DNA of 64,000 bases from Margaritispora aquatica (taxonomy: Eukaryota > Ascomycota > Leotiomycetes > Helotiales > Discinellaceae): the NCBI GenBank assembly GCA_007644065.1, contig VJWN01000011.1:620001-684000 (forward strand), written 5' to 3'. The position numbers and the translations under genes were made by a program. Below are positions 22,517-35,792 of this stretch, one piece after another (position 1 is the stretch's first letter; each line of letters opens with the position of its first letter). The notes beneath the pieces are model-generated. The model was not told the origin of the DNA, did not search any database, and worked only from the letters and a program-made list of their open reading frames with translations.

Positions 22517-25500
22517 AGCTCCGGTCCTCGCGTGGGAAGAGTGTGACGGGGTTGTGATATGTGGTTTTCGCAATCAGAAGGTAACAGGAAATAAGTCTGC
22601 TAGATAGGTCGAATTCGCTGTTAGGAGGACTGTGATTCACTTCTAGTTCTGTGACGCGAAAACTGATTAGTATAAGGCTGACAAAATAATGAGCAAGCAA
22701 AATCCGAAAAACGCGCTGCTCACGAGCTCCCAGAACCACAATGCAGGGGATGGAACGCCTACAATGAAGTGATATCGGCCTCAATAGAGCTTTCTGCAGA
22801 AAGCCGCTTTGTAATGTATGGTTCAGGAAGTCTTGTGGCGCCTTTGTCGTCGAAGATTGGAGATCGATTCGGATGGTTTGGATCTTCACCTGTGTCTGAT
22901 GGTGAGGGCAACGAGATAAAATCGCAGAATAGAAAATCTTAATCGCTTTAATCCGCGTTCGCTTAATCAACTCTGAGAGTCGAATTCGTCGTGATGATGT
23001 TGCTGATGGTGAATGTTGAGTGGGAGATGGGTTGCGGGCTCCTTCGGATTTCGTTTTCTGCCTGTGTTTTGGACAAGGACAAGCGCGGTCAATAGACGAG
23101 AGCCTTAGAAAAGCAGAAAGTCAGGTTCAGGTTCAGGGTCGCCCGAGATCTTGGGAGAATCCACAATGTCTCTCGCAGATGGTCAAGGATCAAAAAATAC
23201 CTGATGGAAACACTTTATGGAGAGGCAGATGTACACAACAATGATTTTGATTTTTGGGATGAAGCACAAGAGAACCCCTGGGTTGGGTGTTTGAGATCCG
23301 TCAGGGTAGAAGTTTGCACTCGTACCGGCTGCGTGGAATGCGCGGTATTGGTGTTGATTTAGGTTTGAGAGGAACAAGAATGTTCTGTCGTCTTTAGCAA
23401 CACAGTCACAATGGATGGTTTGGAATCGAAATCGTCAAAGATTTGATATCGTCGTCGTCGTCTTCGTCTTTGGATCGTTGTTGGTAAGAGGGGAGAGAGG
23501 TGCAAAGGGCGCCCAGAGCAAGAAGATGTGCAGTTGTTGCCTCACTTCCAGCTCCACCCGTGAGTGGCCTGTCTACATCTCCCTGTCTCAACGCTCGACC
23601 TCCTTTGAGAAAGCTGATGCTGACTACACAACTCTACCACTCTACCACTCTACCTCCATACGCTACCTCCATACATAAAGATGTGCAGGGGATAGACCCC
23701 TCCAACTGACGCCGCCGAAAGCCTGCCGATCATCAAGCAGCAAGCACTTGAAGCGCTTATCCAACAATCCCTTGGTTCTGGTCCCTCTGGCAGCGTCAAG
23801 TCTTGTTCCGGCATTTCCTTTTCCACGCTGCTTTGTTCCGTACTCTTGGTTCTGTCAATCATTGCGCCCAACGACCTAAACTAAGAAGCCTACCAGAGCC
23901 AACCACAGCCAACCAAAGCCAACTATCTGCCAAGAATATCTTTGGACGTTTGATAGTATCAGTAGCCTCGTCCCTAAGTTGACCTTGGCCCACTTGGCTC
24001 AATGCAGCACACTACAAATACGAAGCCTCTTGCGTGGAGGAGGATGGAGTTGAAGGACGGACATCAGCTCGATCACAGCTCTTGTAGTGTCTTTTGGTGA
24101 TCAAAGCAATCAAATGTGTGCCGCTCCCGAAAAGGCTTCTGAATCAATGCGTTGATATGTAGGGAGCACCCAAGAAAGCATCGAATATTCTGGGCTTGAT
24201 CGAAGCTGACCTAAAGTTTTCGAATTATAAACATTCTTATGGAAGTTTTGTCCATTTCCAAAATTATCTTTCCCAACTATTTGTTGATGCATTCTGGTTT
24301 CCTGCCGTTCTGCACATGGTCGTATTCAGTGCGACGACCTTAACTTACATAGCTATTTCTTAAGCAATCCCAATGCTTAGAAAGAGATCAGGTCACTTTG
24401 AAACATGACGATATACTGTTCCATGGCAATTGGTTCCTTTATATGTACTTTTCACTACAAAGACCTCAGCCGACTCAGTACCAGTCAATATTTCATCCTC
24501 ATGCATGCATATGATAAAACTTCTCCGTACACGAGTGCATTCGGATTAGTATCTAAAGCCCCAGAAAGTCACAAATTGATAGTGTGTAGTGCGGTGAGGC
24601 ATATATATATTGCACATGACTCGCAGCAGCCACATGGTGTCTGCATGTACAATGCGGTAGGTGAATCTGTTGAGAGTGTGGGTAAAGTTTATAATACAAT
24701 GGCAAAGCACCTTTTATCTCTATCTTATTTCCAATAGTGAGTATAATCATATTTCATTCTGTTGAGTCTGAATTTGTTTGTTTGATGTCTTGGGACAAGG
24801 ATCCATTAGGACGACATTCATGACCCCATGTTTATAAAGATAGGCATCTGATACTTAACCTCGACCTTATTATACAGATAAGGCTAAGAGTTTATTTCCC
24901 AAAAAGAATCTTGGCTACACTCGGTATTAGCTTAAGCAATCATATAGGGTTGTGAGCCTCTTTGGTGGGTACAATATGAGAGATTACTTAGGTATTAGAT
25001 ACACAGGAACAATGGCTTCCTAGACCATTATCACCCTCCATCCACAAGTCTTCTTTTATCTCAACTTTCGCTATTCAAGATAGGTGGTCATTTATGCCCA
25101 TTCTATTATTATAAGGAACCAACCAGATACTCAAGTCCTCAAAATATAGATTTCTCAACCGTTCGAACCTCGATCCCATTGCTCTCAGGAACCCATATTC
25201 ACATAAAACCAAATATGACTGTAGTGGCTATCGGTAACCTCATTACAGACTTTGTATCAGTCAAGATCACACTCGTAATGTTGGTAAAATAGCTTCATCC
25301 ACTGGAAAACTACAGTAGGAATCAGCTTCAGCACATATCGGGAGACGCTCGCAAAAGAAGAGCGCATGAAAGCCAAATCAACAATTGTTAAAACGAATGC
25401 AATATCCTACTCGAAGGCGAAGTCTCGCGGTCTTGAGGTCTAAACTCTCCGATGATAAGTTAATGGAAGAAACTAGAAATTGCACGGGGTAAAGAAGGTG

Positions 25501-27365
25501 TTAAAGTGGTGCTTTCAACTTTTAACAGTTTACTTTCCATCGGCGCGATGACTACACATACTATGACAGTACATATAATCTCCACGAATGCAATAGAGCA
25601 ATTCATTCTCAGTTAGAGAGCAGTCGTGAAACTCTACAGCAGGTATTGTCAACATCAAAGTGACTGAAATCGTGAATTTTGGACTTCTACCGTTCCAATC
25701 TAATAGTACACAATGATCTGGTAACTTACGGTATCACCGATACCCAATCCATGTATGCTTTTACTAATAAATTCCTGTAGTTATTCTACTCAATAACCTA
25801 CATAAGTATTCGCTCTTCATATACCAGAAATGAGAGTCGAGTAGATAGGCTTGAGGGATTCTGGTTAAGTGATAACGAGGAAGAATGTATAATGACGGAA
25901 CAAAATGAGAATAAAACAAGGAATGCGGTTATTGACACCTTCTTAGAATACGCTTTTCAGTAGTTCAACTTCTATATACCGAGGGCTATTCTGCAATACA
26001 CTACCTGCTTTGCGGTAGGGTACAACACATGGTGGTTAACTTTGACATTCAAACATATTGTTGGCAGGCAAATCAGAGAAAGTCAATAGTGAGTTTCAGA
26101 ACAGGCTATACATACACTTCTAAGACGCAATTTATATATATCATGTCAGGACACAAGGACTCTTGGGATACTACTATAGAAGATTGATGAGATTTCCAAG
26201 AGAGATTGGAGTTGAGTTGAACTTGGTCATTTTAGCTGGCAGACCAGATCAGAATTTTCTTCGAAATGATCTGTGTATATGTCAACATTATTAGTAGGAA
26301 TACATAGCTTCTACTTTTGCCAACATATGGTTATATTGTTGCCAAGCAGCACCCCGAGCTCTTGTTGTCAGCCAATTCATCACTGTCACTTAATGAATAT
26401 CCCAAGATCTAAACCATATACAGCTCATTCCGTTAAGAGATATTCAATTTCAAGGAAACAATACAACTCCAACTGTGGGCATTGACCTGTAAGATCAATA
26501 TATCAACACAAGTACGTAAAGTCATGTCGCGAGCATAGACCCACACCACTCACCAACCATGAGATAGCACTTTGATCGGTTTGGATTTCATGGTCTTCCT
26601 CCCTGTTGTTAGGCAACGGGGTTTTTATACCTAGAGGTTTTCACAGATACCTGAATGTAAGGTGAATTTCACGCTTGTTTGACTAAAGTCACTGAAGATT
26701 GGGCTCTTGGAGTTAGAGTAGTTGAGCTTTGAACTTCACTTTCCTCTCGACTCCTCCTAGCAGTACACAAAGGCTCGAATCTCTACCAATTATCTACCAA
26801 CCAAGACTCTTATTTGCTTGCAGTAGAGAACCGGGAGCAACACTTACCAGTCTTAACTCACCAACCTGCAACCGACCCGCTCACCAATTCACAATAAATC
26901 AAGTTCAAGTAGATATCTCATACACCATACACCAGCACAGGGTCACCTTCTACACAGTCAAGATGAGTAGATAAACAACATCCCGAGACAGACAATACGA
27001 CATAGTGAGTTGCTCGCAGAAACTGCCATAAGGATACAGAGACAGAGAAGACATCAACCCCAAAACATGCACTGTCTCGTAAGCTCGAGCGAGTTTTGTG
27101 ATTTGGATATGCTTCTATCTATCTAAGGATGACGGAAAATACACGTCTTTAATACAGTGTTCACCTCTTCTCCTTACGCCGCCCGCTTCTCACAAATAAC
27201 CCCCTCTCATACGTAACCCACCTACTGACCCACACGCACGCACACAGACACACACATCCTCAACCTGCCTTCGACCTTGACCTCTATCTCGACCCCGAGC
27301 CCCGAGACCAGTGCAAGGAGACAAGATCTGCTTCTCCAAGATTCACAAGACCATATAACTTTAAA
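22517..27365. other. long stretch without a recognisable gene
   Basis: 22517-23000 is the PP1 upstream region; a 165-codon open frame there is a shadow of the 5' UTR. 23000-24300 shows no coding signal. 24300-26600 is visibly AT-rich with TA-rich words, stop-dense in all frames and without recognisable transposon protein remnants. From about 26700 the sequence becomes C/A-rich and pyrimidine-tracted, as in a promoter or leader of a transcript, and leads to the small ORF at 27366. Confidence 0.5.
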
Positions 27366-27536
27366 ATGAAGCTGCCAGTAGCTCCAGTAGTAAGCCTGCC
27401 AACAACCCACCACTCAGTCACTCGCATCAAATCCAACCTGCACGAGAGAGAAGAAAGGAGGGCACTCCAACTCGCTCGGCAAGCTGCCAATGAAGATGTC
27501 GAAAAGAGATGCGGCAGACTGTGTGCCTGCTACTGA
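27366..27536 (+). CDS. candidate 56-aa microprotein, unrecognised
   Basis: An ATG in good context (TTAAAATGA) opens 56 codons to TGA. The peptide starts MKLPVAPVVSLPTTHH and has a charged helical middle (NLHEREERRALQLARQAAN). It ends with a cysteine-rich tail, RCGRLCACY. It sits at the end of several hundred bases of C/A- and pyrimidine-rich sequence that looks like a fungal leader. Possible upstream micro-ORFs occur at 26961 (MSR-stop) and 27067. No family is recognised and no signal peptide is seen. It could instead be one exon of a larger spliced gene, or chance. Confidence 0.3.
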   Translation: MKLPVAPVVSLPTTHHSVTRIKSNLHEREERRALQLARQAANEDVEKRCGRLCACY

Positions 27537-28409
27537 GCATAGTAGTAGAAGATTGGCACTTGGCTGGTATTGAATGGCATGGTGAACGACAAAAGAGTAT
27601 GGCCTATGAGATATCTTCAAAAGCACCACATCGCAGTCTCCTTGATTAACGTCATTTCACACTCAGATACGCAGATTCAAATTGAAGATAAGATAGTGGG
27701 AGCGGTCAGAAATGTTCTTTTGAATTATGCCACCGTCTGTCTTTCTGTCTTTCCCTCCAATTCTTCAGCCCCCGAATCTGAGAGTGCCATCCATCAATAT
27801 CACCCCGTACGCCATGCAGTACAAATGCCATCATTATAAGCTTTCAAACGCCGCTTTCCTAACCCAACCATATAACACCCCCCATATTTTACATACCCAC
27901 ACAACAAAACGCGCCAAAACAGAGATCTTTGCCTCGATCTCTTCTCATCAAGATCTAGACAGGAGATCCCCGAATGAGTACGCCAAGCCTCAATATCTAT
28001 CTCTGCAGAAAATGCTCATCAAAGCATTTATCGCAAGCATGCATGCACGCTATCTCTTAACAGAGAGAAATAACACACAAGAAGAAGAAAACAAATATGT
28101 TGTGAAATGTAGCACAATAACCTCCGGCCCACACGCTATGCTTCGATGATGAATGATGAGGGGAGGACAACGATAATCCAGAATCCTGGAATATGTGGAA
28201 ATATGCCGCGATGCGAAAAAAAAAAAGTCTTGGTGTAAAGAAGCAGAATCAGGTATGAAAATGCCGCTTTTGAAAGACAAGGGTATCAAGAAAAACCTCT
28301 CAATGCAACTACTTCCATTCCGCAGCACAAAACAGCAAGCTGTCCCTTGGCTGCGGCGCCGAGATGTAAACTGTAATCCTCCAACGAAGGGGACCACTTG
28401 TGGACACTT

Positions 28410-31007
28410 TCAGCCGAGTGTTCTTCCACTTGTGATTGACTGCTGGCTAGGGACTCGAGGTGTGGTGGGACTCGATCTTAACGTGCCGGCAGGGCCGAAG
28501 TCAGGACCAAAAGCTTGCGAATGCTTTTGTGTATCCCAGTTCTCTTCGCTGAGGACACTGAGCCATCCATTCCCGACCTCCGATCGTAAAGCTTCAAGCT
28601 TTTGTCGATAAATTTCACCACTTGCTTTCCATTCTTGAGGGTCTTTTGTCTGAGGTGGCTTCATGAGGGTACTGTCATAGGAGACAGTGTGTATAGGAGG
28701 AAGGCGTGGAATGACAACCTTATCTATCCGAGGGCCTTCAGTTTGAGTAGGTAGGAGGCGAGGCTCTGGGGGAGCGAACATAGGCATTGTTTGGGGTGAG
28801 GGTTCAGGACTGATCCCATACCCGCTGTCGGAACCTGCAGTAACGGAAGCTGGCTCTTCTGGCGTGAATGCAAGCGAAGGCTTGATCGGCGATGTCTCTG
28901 ATGTGGACAAGTCAACAATTCTCCTCTTCGGCGTCCTTCTTCTTCTCCCTGAACTGCTGGTATTGATTTCGCTAGTAGCTGCTACCGGCTGCGGTCGATC
29001 CTTGCGAAGTACGGCAGGTTCTCGTGGAGCTGGATAGTCGATAATAGGTTTATTGACATCCACCGCAGGAAGTCCATAGTTCGGAGGTGGTGGTTTGACC
29101 ACAGGAACGTTTGCCTTTTCTGCCACACGTTCAACTAACTGCCTTCGCTCCGCATATCCAGGACTGTAGGTATCGATGATGATATCCTCAGTATAACCTG
29201 GTGTGTTTCTAAAGAGGTTGAAGATGGTGACTCTGTAAGCGCTGTGAGTTCTTGTAAATGGATTCCCAAGCACCCACACCTCTCGTAGATCCGGAATTCC
29301 AGTGAGTCTAGCAAGTTCGGTAGGGTCCATCATTCGATTATCTCGGAGATCAAGTCGTTCCAATGGGTACAACCTTTCCACCCCAGCTATCGAAATAAGA
29401 CGGTTCGACCTCAAGTTCAATGCTGTGATGGCAGGAAGAGGATTTCTTGTCAACGAATGCAGTGAATCGATCATGCAATTCGAGAGGTTGAGTGCCCTTA
29501 GAGCTGTGAGGGAGGCTAAACAGTCCGGGATTTGGGAGAACAGGTTTGAGGAGAGATCGAGGGAGTGGAGTGTATTGGCCAAAGGTACGAGACTGTTCGC
29601 AGATATTGATGTGAGGCTGTTGTCTGCCAGACTAAGATGCTTGAGGAAGCGCCACTTAGATGATGGCAATATACCCATCGAAAGGAGGTTTGAAGAGCTG
29701 CCGCGAGAGTTGTGCCATCCATCAGACATGCTAGAGTGAGAGCTCCCTGAGCCAGATCTCTTTACTTTGTAGGAACCTCTAAGGTGTCCATGCGCCGACC
29801 CTGTTCTTGAACTATTCGGTCTTATTGGAGAATTGCTCCGTGGTCTCGATTTTGTAGGTGATTTCGCACCATCCGAACCGGATCTCACGAGCGAAACACC
29901 TCGAGAATCACCCTCGTCGCCGATATGGCTATGCTCTTCAGGCGATCCAGGTGCCGAGTCTGACTTTACCAGCTCCGCATGTGGCATCGTAGGACTTCTC
30001 CTTGGGCTTGGATTGGTAGCCCAAGTTGAAGTAGGTGACATTTGTGCCTTGGAAGATCGTCTGCGACGTTTGTCCATATCATCCAGAACTATATTGATCA
30101 GAAGGTCGGCAGGATCATCTACACCAGCACGCTTCACAGTGAGCGATCGAAGCTGTTCAGACAACTTATCCCAACCAAAAAATGATCGAATATCGCAGTC
30201 ACTAATCTCCAAGGCGCTCAAATTCTTGAATGCGAGCAGAGGGACTGCAGTGTCGAATGGAAATTCCTCGTAGCCCTCTATCATCCGCGCTCTTCGGTCC
30301 GGAGCCAGTCGAAGACATGGTATCTTGGTGAAAGCCGAGTATAGATATTTTAGATCAGCCTCAATTGCTGCCTTTTGCTTCTCAGTCCGTGCCGCTGCTC
30401 CTCCAGATCCAAGTCCAAAGTTCGCCCATAATGAGGACATGCCAGACATGACACTCCGCACGCTGGAAACTGACCTTATAGAGCCACTATCAGACCCGCG
30501 ACCCTTCGGTCGTTGTGATTGACTCAAGAATGAAACATAATTGGCCGCAGTCGTTTCGGAGTGTAGATTTTCCAACCTCACATTCATAGGCCCAACGGTT
30601 ATTCCCAGATCTTCGAAACGTGAGAGCAGGTAGAAGAGATGGTGAGCTGTAAGAGCAAGCTTCGCAGGCTTAATGTTGTGCGAGGCGAAGGTTAGGTATG
30701 GGAGCGAGAGCGCTGCTGCGAGCGTATTTGAAGTCGAGGAAGAGGAGGCTGCGGAGGACTGATTTGTGGTTGTTGGTGATGTTGGAGGCACCCCAGGACT
30801 TCCCACTGCTCCGGATACTGTTGGTGAAGGTGCATTTTTAGGAGCCTGCTGGCGTCGCAACTGAAGAGCATTTGCCAATGCCTTTTCGTGTGTTCGAACA
30901 AAGTGAGCTAAGTTCTGCAACAGATCCAGCGTTAGCAGATTGTACCAACAGAGTCCAGTTGATAGACGCACCTTTATGAAGAACTGCCCATCCTCAGTAT
31001 CCATCAT
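28410..31007 (-). CDS. leucine-rich repeat protein, S. pombe SPAC926.06c-like
   Basis: The two exons are 31007-30972 and 30914-28410, giving 846 aa. The 57-bp intron (GTGCGT..GCAG with a CTAAC branch) contains no stop and is a multiple of three, so unspliced mRNA also reads through. The N-terminus is MMDTEDGQFFIK followed by NLAHFVRTHEKALANAL. The middle contains a long Ser/Arg-rich disordered segment. An LRR block runs from LKHLSLADNSLTSISANSL through LHSLDLSSNLFSQI and LRALNLSNCMI to LERLDLRDNRM. It is capped by VWVLGNPF. The C-terminal third is Pro/Ser-rich and ends near the stop at 28410. Known for the family: conserved in fungi and distantly like nischarin-type LRR proteins; function is poorly defined. 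An upstream exon is possible, since the frame stays open 5' of the ATG (AIDFLHIHGTPYASL). Confidence 0.82.
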   Translation of the reverse strand: MMDTEDGQFFIKVRLSTGLCWYNLLTLDLLQNLAHFVRTHEKALANALQLRRQQAPKNAPSPTVSGAVGSPGVPPTSPTTTNQSSAASSSSTSNTLAAALSLPYLTFASHNIKPAKLALTAHHLFYLLSRFEDLGITVGPMNVRLENLHSETTAANYVSFLSQSQRPKGRGSDSGSIRSVSSVRSVMSGMSSLWANFGLGSGGAAARTEKQKAAIEADLKYLYSAFTKIPCLRLAPDRRARMIEGYEEFPFDTAVPLLAFKNLSALEISDCDIRSFFGWDKLSEQLRSLTVKRAGVDDPADLLINIVLDDMDKRRRRSSKAQMSPTSTWATNPSPRRSPTMPHAELVKSDSAPGSPEEHSHIGDEGDSRGVSLVRSGSDGAKSPTKSRPRSNSPIRPNSSRTGSAHGHLRGSYKVKRSGSGSSHSSMSDGWHNSRGSSSNLLSMGILPSSKWRFLKHLSLADNSLTSISANSLVPLANTLHSLDLSSNLFSQIPDCLASLTALRALNLSNCMIDSLHSLTRNPLPAITALNLRSNRLISIAGVERLYPLERLDLRDNRMMDPTELARLTGIPDLREVWVLGNPFTRTHSAYRVTIFNLFRNTPGYTEDIIIDTYSPGYAERRQLVERVAEKANVPVVKPPPPNYGLPAVDVNKPIIDYPAPREPAVLRKDRPQPVAATSEINTSSSGRRRRTPKRRIVDLSTSETSPIKPSLAFTPEEPASVTAGSDSGYGISPEPSPQTMPMFAPPEPRLLPTQTEGPRIDKVVIPRLPPIHTVSYDSTLMKPPQTKDPQEWKASGEIYRQKLEALRSEVGNGWLSVLSEENWDTQKHSQAFGPDFGPAGTLRSSPTTPRVPSQQSITSGRTLG

Positions 31008-34000
31008 TAAGGATGCATATGGCGTGCCGTGAATGTGAAGGAAGTCTATAGCCCTTCGGCGGGACGAGTGCTCCTAAGGAAAGAGGCTACCGGCTGCCTT
31101 GTATTTCGATGGGAAGAATCTCGTGTCGGATGTGTACGACTCGAGGCAGGAGAGAGGGAGGAAGCGGTCTAGATGTAACACAGCATTAGACGATTTGTAT
31201 ATTGTATATTCGACACGAATAGTAAGCAGGAAGCGCTGAGCAGATCAGCGAGCAACCACACGAACGACACGGAGACCACGAATTTTGGTGTGTTGAGACT
31301 GCGAGTCTGCTTAATTCGGGTGTGGAGGTACTTTCAATCAGAAGTAAAAGCAATGGATTCAAGCACGACGGAGGGACGCATATGATATATCACGAATGGT
31401 TTCGACACATGAGAAGTTTGTTGGTGGTGGTAATAGTGATGGTGGTGTTGAGGAAATTGCAAAAGTACGTACCTTGTAGTCGCAATGATAGTGCAAGGCA
31501 CCGAGAGCAACACAACTCCAGCACTTCCACACTGAGATCAGAAAGTCGAAAAGGAGCGACGACGACGAGGAAGAGCCCGAAGATATAAAAAGAAGTAGGA
31601 GGGTCACCGTGGTGTATATGATATGGTATGGTTATGGCATACGGGTTTGACTGGACGGAAGGGAAGGGTAGTGTTTGAGTGGGTGTCTGGGTTGAAAAGT
31701 TCTGCCGCCCGTGGGAAAGATCTCAGGGTAACCAATAGTGGAGATGGGTCGACTGGGCTGCGGGCTTGCAGGCTTATGGGGCTATCCAGTACATGGGTGG
31801 TGGCCTGTAGGTTGTATGCAGCGAAGTCGGTCCAACCTTTTCGTTCGTGCAGGTTCCACTCCAAGCACTCAGATCGACCAGGATAGGGGAATATACTTTT
31901 CTACAGTATCGAGGACCAGGTTGGATATTATTGCTGAAAGAATAATGGTTGCGGACACCGAGTCAATGCTTGGATTTGGTGGCAGCGTCCAATATCGCGA
32001 TTGCGACAGTGTTGCTTGACTGTGGATTATTGACGAGGTGAGGCTTGTTTTGTCTCGTTCAGTTTCTATGCCAGTATGCCACTACTTGGACTTCAATTCA
32101 CTCGCCTGCGAACCCTTGCAGGCTTGATGTTTCAATCTTCGGCGTGCAGCTGTAAGCGCACACACAACACCGCGTACCGTGCAGGTATCAGAAGCATTAC
32201 AGTAGATGCAGAGTCGCTCAGTACTATTCGACTACTCGTACGGACACAGCACCGTACTCAACGGCTGCAGGCAAGGAGTCTGAACCTCGAAGAGACAAAG
32301 TAGGAGCAAGAATGCAGCAAGACGCAGGAGATCTGAAGGCGGAGGTAGGGAGGAGCTGGGAGCTCAAAGCTGTCCTGCTGAGCGTTCCAGGTCGGCGTCC
32401 TAAAAAGCAGCTGGCACGGATTCACCCGTATATGGATGGGTATGGGTTTGGAGGAGGCGATTATTATTGTATTCTTTGTCTGGGGGCTTCTGTGGCTGCG
32501 GTTCTGGATTTGTGGTCTCTCGCTCTGGGAGGTGCCGATGATTGTTGACTTTTGTCGTTCACCCTCACGTCCAGCCGCGAAATCTCAAATTTGAGATTTG
32601 AGGCGTCCCACGAATGGAAGTCTGTGCTGCCGAAGATAGCACTTCAGTCAGTGGATTGCAGGTTCTAGTGTCGAAAAGGGTCAAAAGTCCGCTGAACCCT
32701 TGCCGTTTATATGCTGGGTGATGTGCGTAAATCAACCACACATGCATATCTCAATCAGAAGAAACTTGATGAATGAGCACACCAAGAGAAGGAACTACAA
32801 ATGTTCTGTTGGGATATGGGAATGCCGAATTGAACAATCGCGAGACATAGTGTTATTACAACCAGCCATAGGCAGGTAAGTATATGCCTAGGGCTATCTT
32901 ATTGCTATGTCTCGATAGCATGATGGAAAAGATCCTTACAGCTACCGAGTATTAGACCAATGCTTCAAGCCTTGAGCGGAAGCCAGTGGATATCCTAAGG
33001 CACGAGGAAAATTTCAAGGTGCTTCAACCCATACTAACAATAGGTAGTACAAAAAATCAGAGAATTCAGCACACAGCTCTCTCAGGGGAACGAACAGCAG
33101 GGCACAATAAGGGTTACTACACTCTACGACGGTATTCAATTGATCACAGTTGTTGTTCAAACAAACCCATTGTTGTTGTTGACTTCAAAATCTCGGTTGT
33201 CAAGTATCAATATTCGTATGTCAATATCTCAAGGGTTATTACAACTTATAACGCCATGATATTACGCTAGTACTTGGTTATTGAAATGTCGACATCGACA
33301 ACGACCACCAACCCCGGGCGAAATTTCCGAAAACTGAGTCAATCTTTGAGCAATGGCCAAACTGGATCATGATATACTCCCGTAAGATCTTCAGATTTAC
33401 CAATGAAGGCTCTTTCACTGTCACCCGTCGCAAGCTCGCGAAGCCTGCCGAGTCGGTGGTCGTTGATCAACAGCATCGTCTTGATGCCTTTGATGCGCTT
33501 GACAGGCCAGGCTTAGCTTGACGAAGAGATTAATTCGTGGGCATGAAGCTTGGGCATCCTTGTCCTCGAGTAACGGGCTTGGATGGGCGTTAGGTGGGGT
33601 GAAAAGAAGAGTGAGTGCTGACTGGTTCCCACCCTTTATGCAGACTGGGATTGCATTGCCTAGGGAGGGATAGGCCAAGTCTGTGAAAGGTCCATCTTTG
33701 CCCATGATGGAGGGGTTCAGGCGCAGGAGTGGGTGCAAGTGGTGCAGGAAGTGGTGCAGGAATGAGAATCCACCGTGACAGCCGCGATTGACTTGAAGAA
33801 AAGCCTCCAAATTTCCAGCTGCCCACCAATCACACTATCACATTCAAAACTTTTATACTCCCCGTATCGAACCCCCGCGTCAGAATTTCAAAGAACATGT
33901 CGTCGTCGTTCTCATTCTCTCAACACCGAACATAATGAAGTGACGAGGGTGGGCGACGACGGCATATTTTTCACGACACCTTCGTGCTTGCCCAGACAAG

Positions 34001-35792
34001 ATCCTCATCCATCCTTCGTCTCACCGCTACATCTTCCATCCAAGAAAGCATTCTTCGCCACACGATGTTTGCTCCCTCTGGTATTCTAGTTCCCATTCGC
34101 ACGCCATACCTCCAGTAATCCCCCAGTGATCAACCGTGGATAGTCGCCACAACCATCTCTCTTCCACACCTTCTCGGTAATCGACAATTAGTGGTTCACG
34201 AACTACAGGCAAAATATACGAGACAATTGGATTCAGCCTCAGCCCGCGTGGTGAAGTCAGGTGAAACCCGTCCAACAAACCCCTCTGTACGACCACCATC
34301 TCATTATCAGATGTGTCGAGGTCAGCTTGCATTGCTTGCACCTTCTGCTCGCTCTTATGCAATACATATTTACTTCTTGTCAAAAAGTCTCTCTAATTAA
34401 TATATTTGCTCACTGTTACTCGCTATATGGTTTGGGTAATCTCCTATGTCTTGCTTGCGACTGCTGCACAGCAGCTTTAGAACATGTGGCTATTCCCAAG
34501 TCTCGCTTGACCTGTCACCTGTGAGATATCCAACACAATCGGAAATTGAAGACGGTGTGGAACAAAAAGAAAACGAAGGAATCCTGAGGACGATCCAGAT
34601 CAGCAAGCGATTCGACAATGGGAAGTCTTCTGTCGCATCTGCATCACTTTACCGAGACGACTTGGAGGTCATGCTGGTCATTCGACACTTTTGGAACCTG
34701 CTGCATACCGGTATACCAGTTCTGTGCTCATGGCCACCAGCCTTTTGTGGATGAAGCATTCCAACAACTAGCTTGGAGCCTTGGAGGGGTCAAACGTGCT
34801 GCGTGGGAGTGTAACCTGTACACCATCTCAACATCAGACCCTTGTCATGTGAATGTGGGGTTGAAGGTCGTCCATCCGGCCATCGGGATATCTGAAGCAA
34901 AACGATTTTCGCAACCACGTTCTACGATCAAGTATTTGCCTTGCAGCTGACTATAATTCTATCACACATTGGGGAAGAAGTGCTGTCAACATCCACAACG
35001 ACAATGACTATGTAGTAGGAACGGTACTTTCGGCAATGGTGAGGATTCGTGATACTGGAAGCAAGAGATCACCGCCAAGAGATCCGTTTCAGATCAAAAT
35101 ATGGAGATTGATGGGGACATTCCTCAGGATCATGGATCCAACATGTTTGTACAACACCACGATGACGTTCATTTAGGAAGTGGGTGAAGCATCTCGAGCT
35201 CTTACTTTTTGGTAATTTGATGTTCTGTTGGCGGTGAGGGGTACATTTTAATGCTTGGCCGAATTGCCCCTCCAAGAAGATGACCCCTCCATGGAAAGTG
35301 CAAGTCTTGCTAGAAACCTTAAATTTCTGATCTTATCTGTCTTCAGCCAAGAAACGTCTGAAGTTGCACCCCCAAAGATGCGCATCACTTCTTCAAACAC
35401 GTTCCTTACTAAGGTGTGTTCCTACGTTATGTGTGGATGTAAGGTCAACCCATCCTGGCGGCATATGCGCTGCTCCCAAGAAAGAAAAAAAAGTCATCCG
35501 ATGTGAACAGATCCGATGCCGCTCGAGAATATCTCTCTAGGCGTACCACTTCTCCCTCACCTCACCTAACCTTACTTCAGAGGCAACCATTTAAAGTGCA
35601 TTATAGGCAAAGGCAGGCAGTGAGTCAATTAGTCGATCAATCCATCATCGAGCTAGGGTTCATGTTGCTCACCGATGTTTCGTCTCGATTCCTGAGTGAC
35701 CTCCCACACCAGTCAGGTCACGTCGGATTATCATCTTCCCATGCAAACGCCCTGCCGAAGATGTCGAGTTTGGTGCTGATCAGCGTTACGAG

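Noticed and set aside
22473..22970. 165-codon frame upstream of PP1 on the same strand
   Set aside because: It overlaps the PP1 start in another frame and has no protein-like pattern; it is the PP1 leader.
33421..33810. 129-codon minus-strand frame in the gene desert
   Set aside because: His/Pro/Leu-rich low-complexity composition, no family, competing frames equally open.
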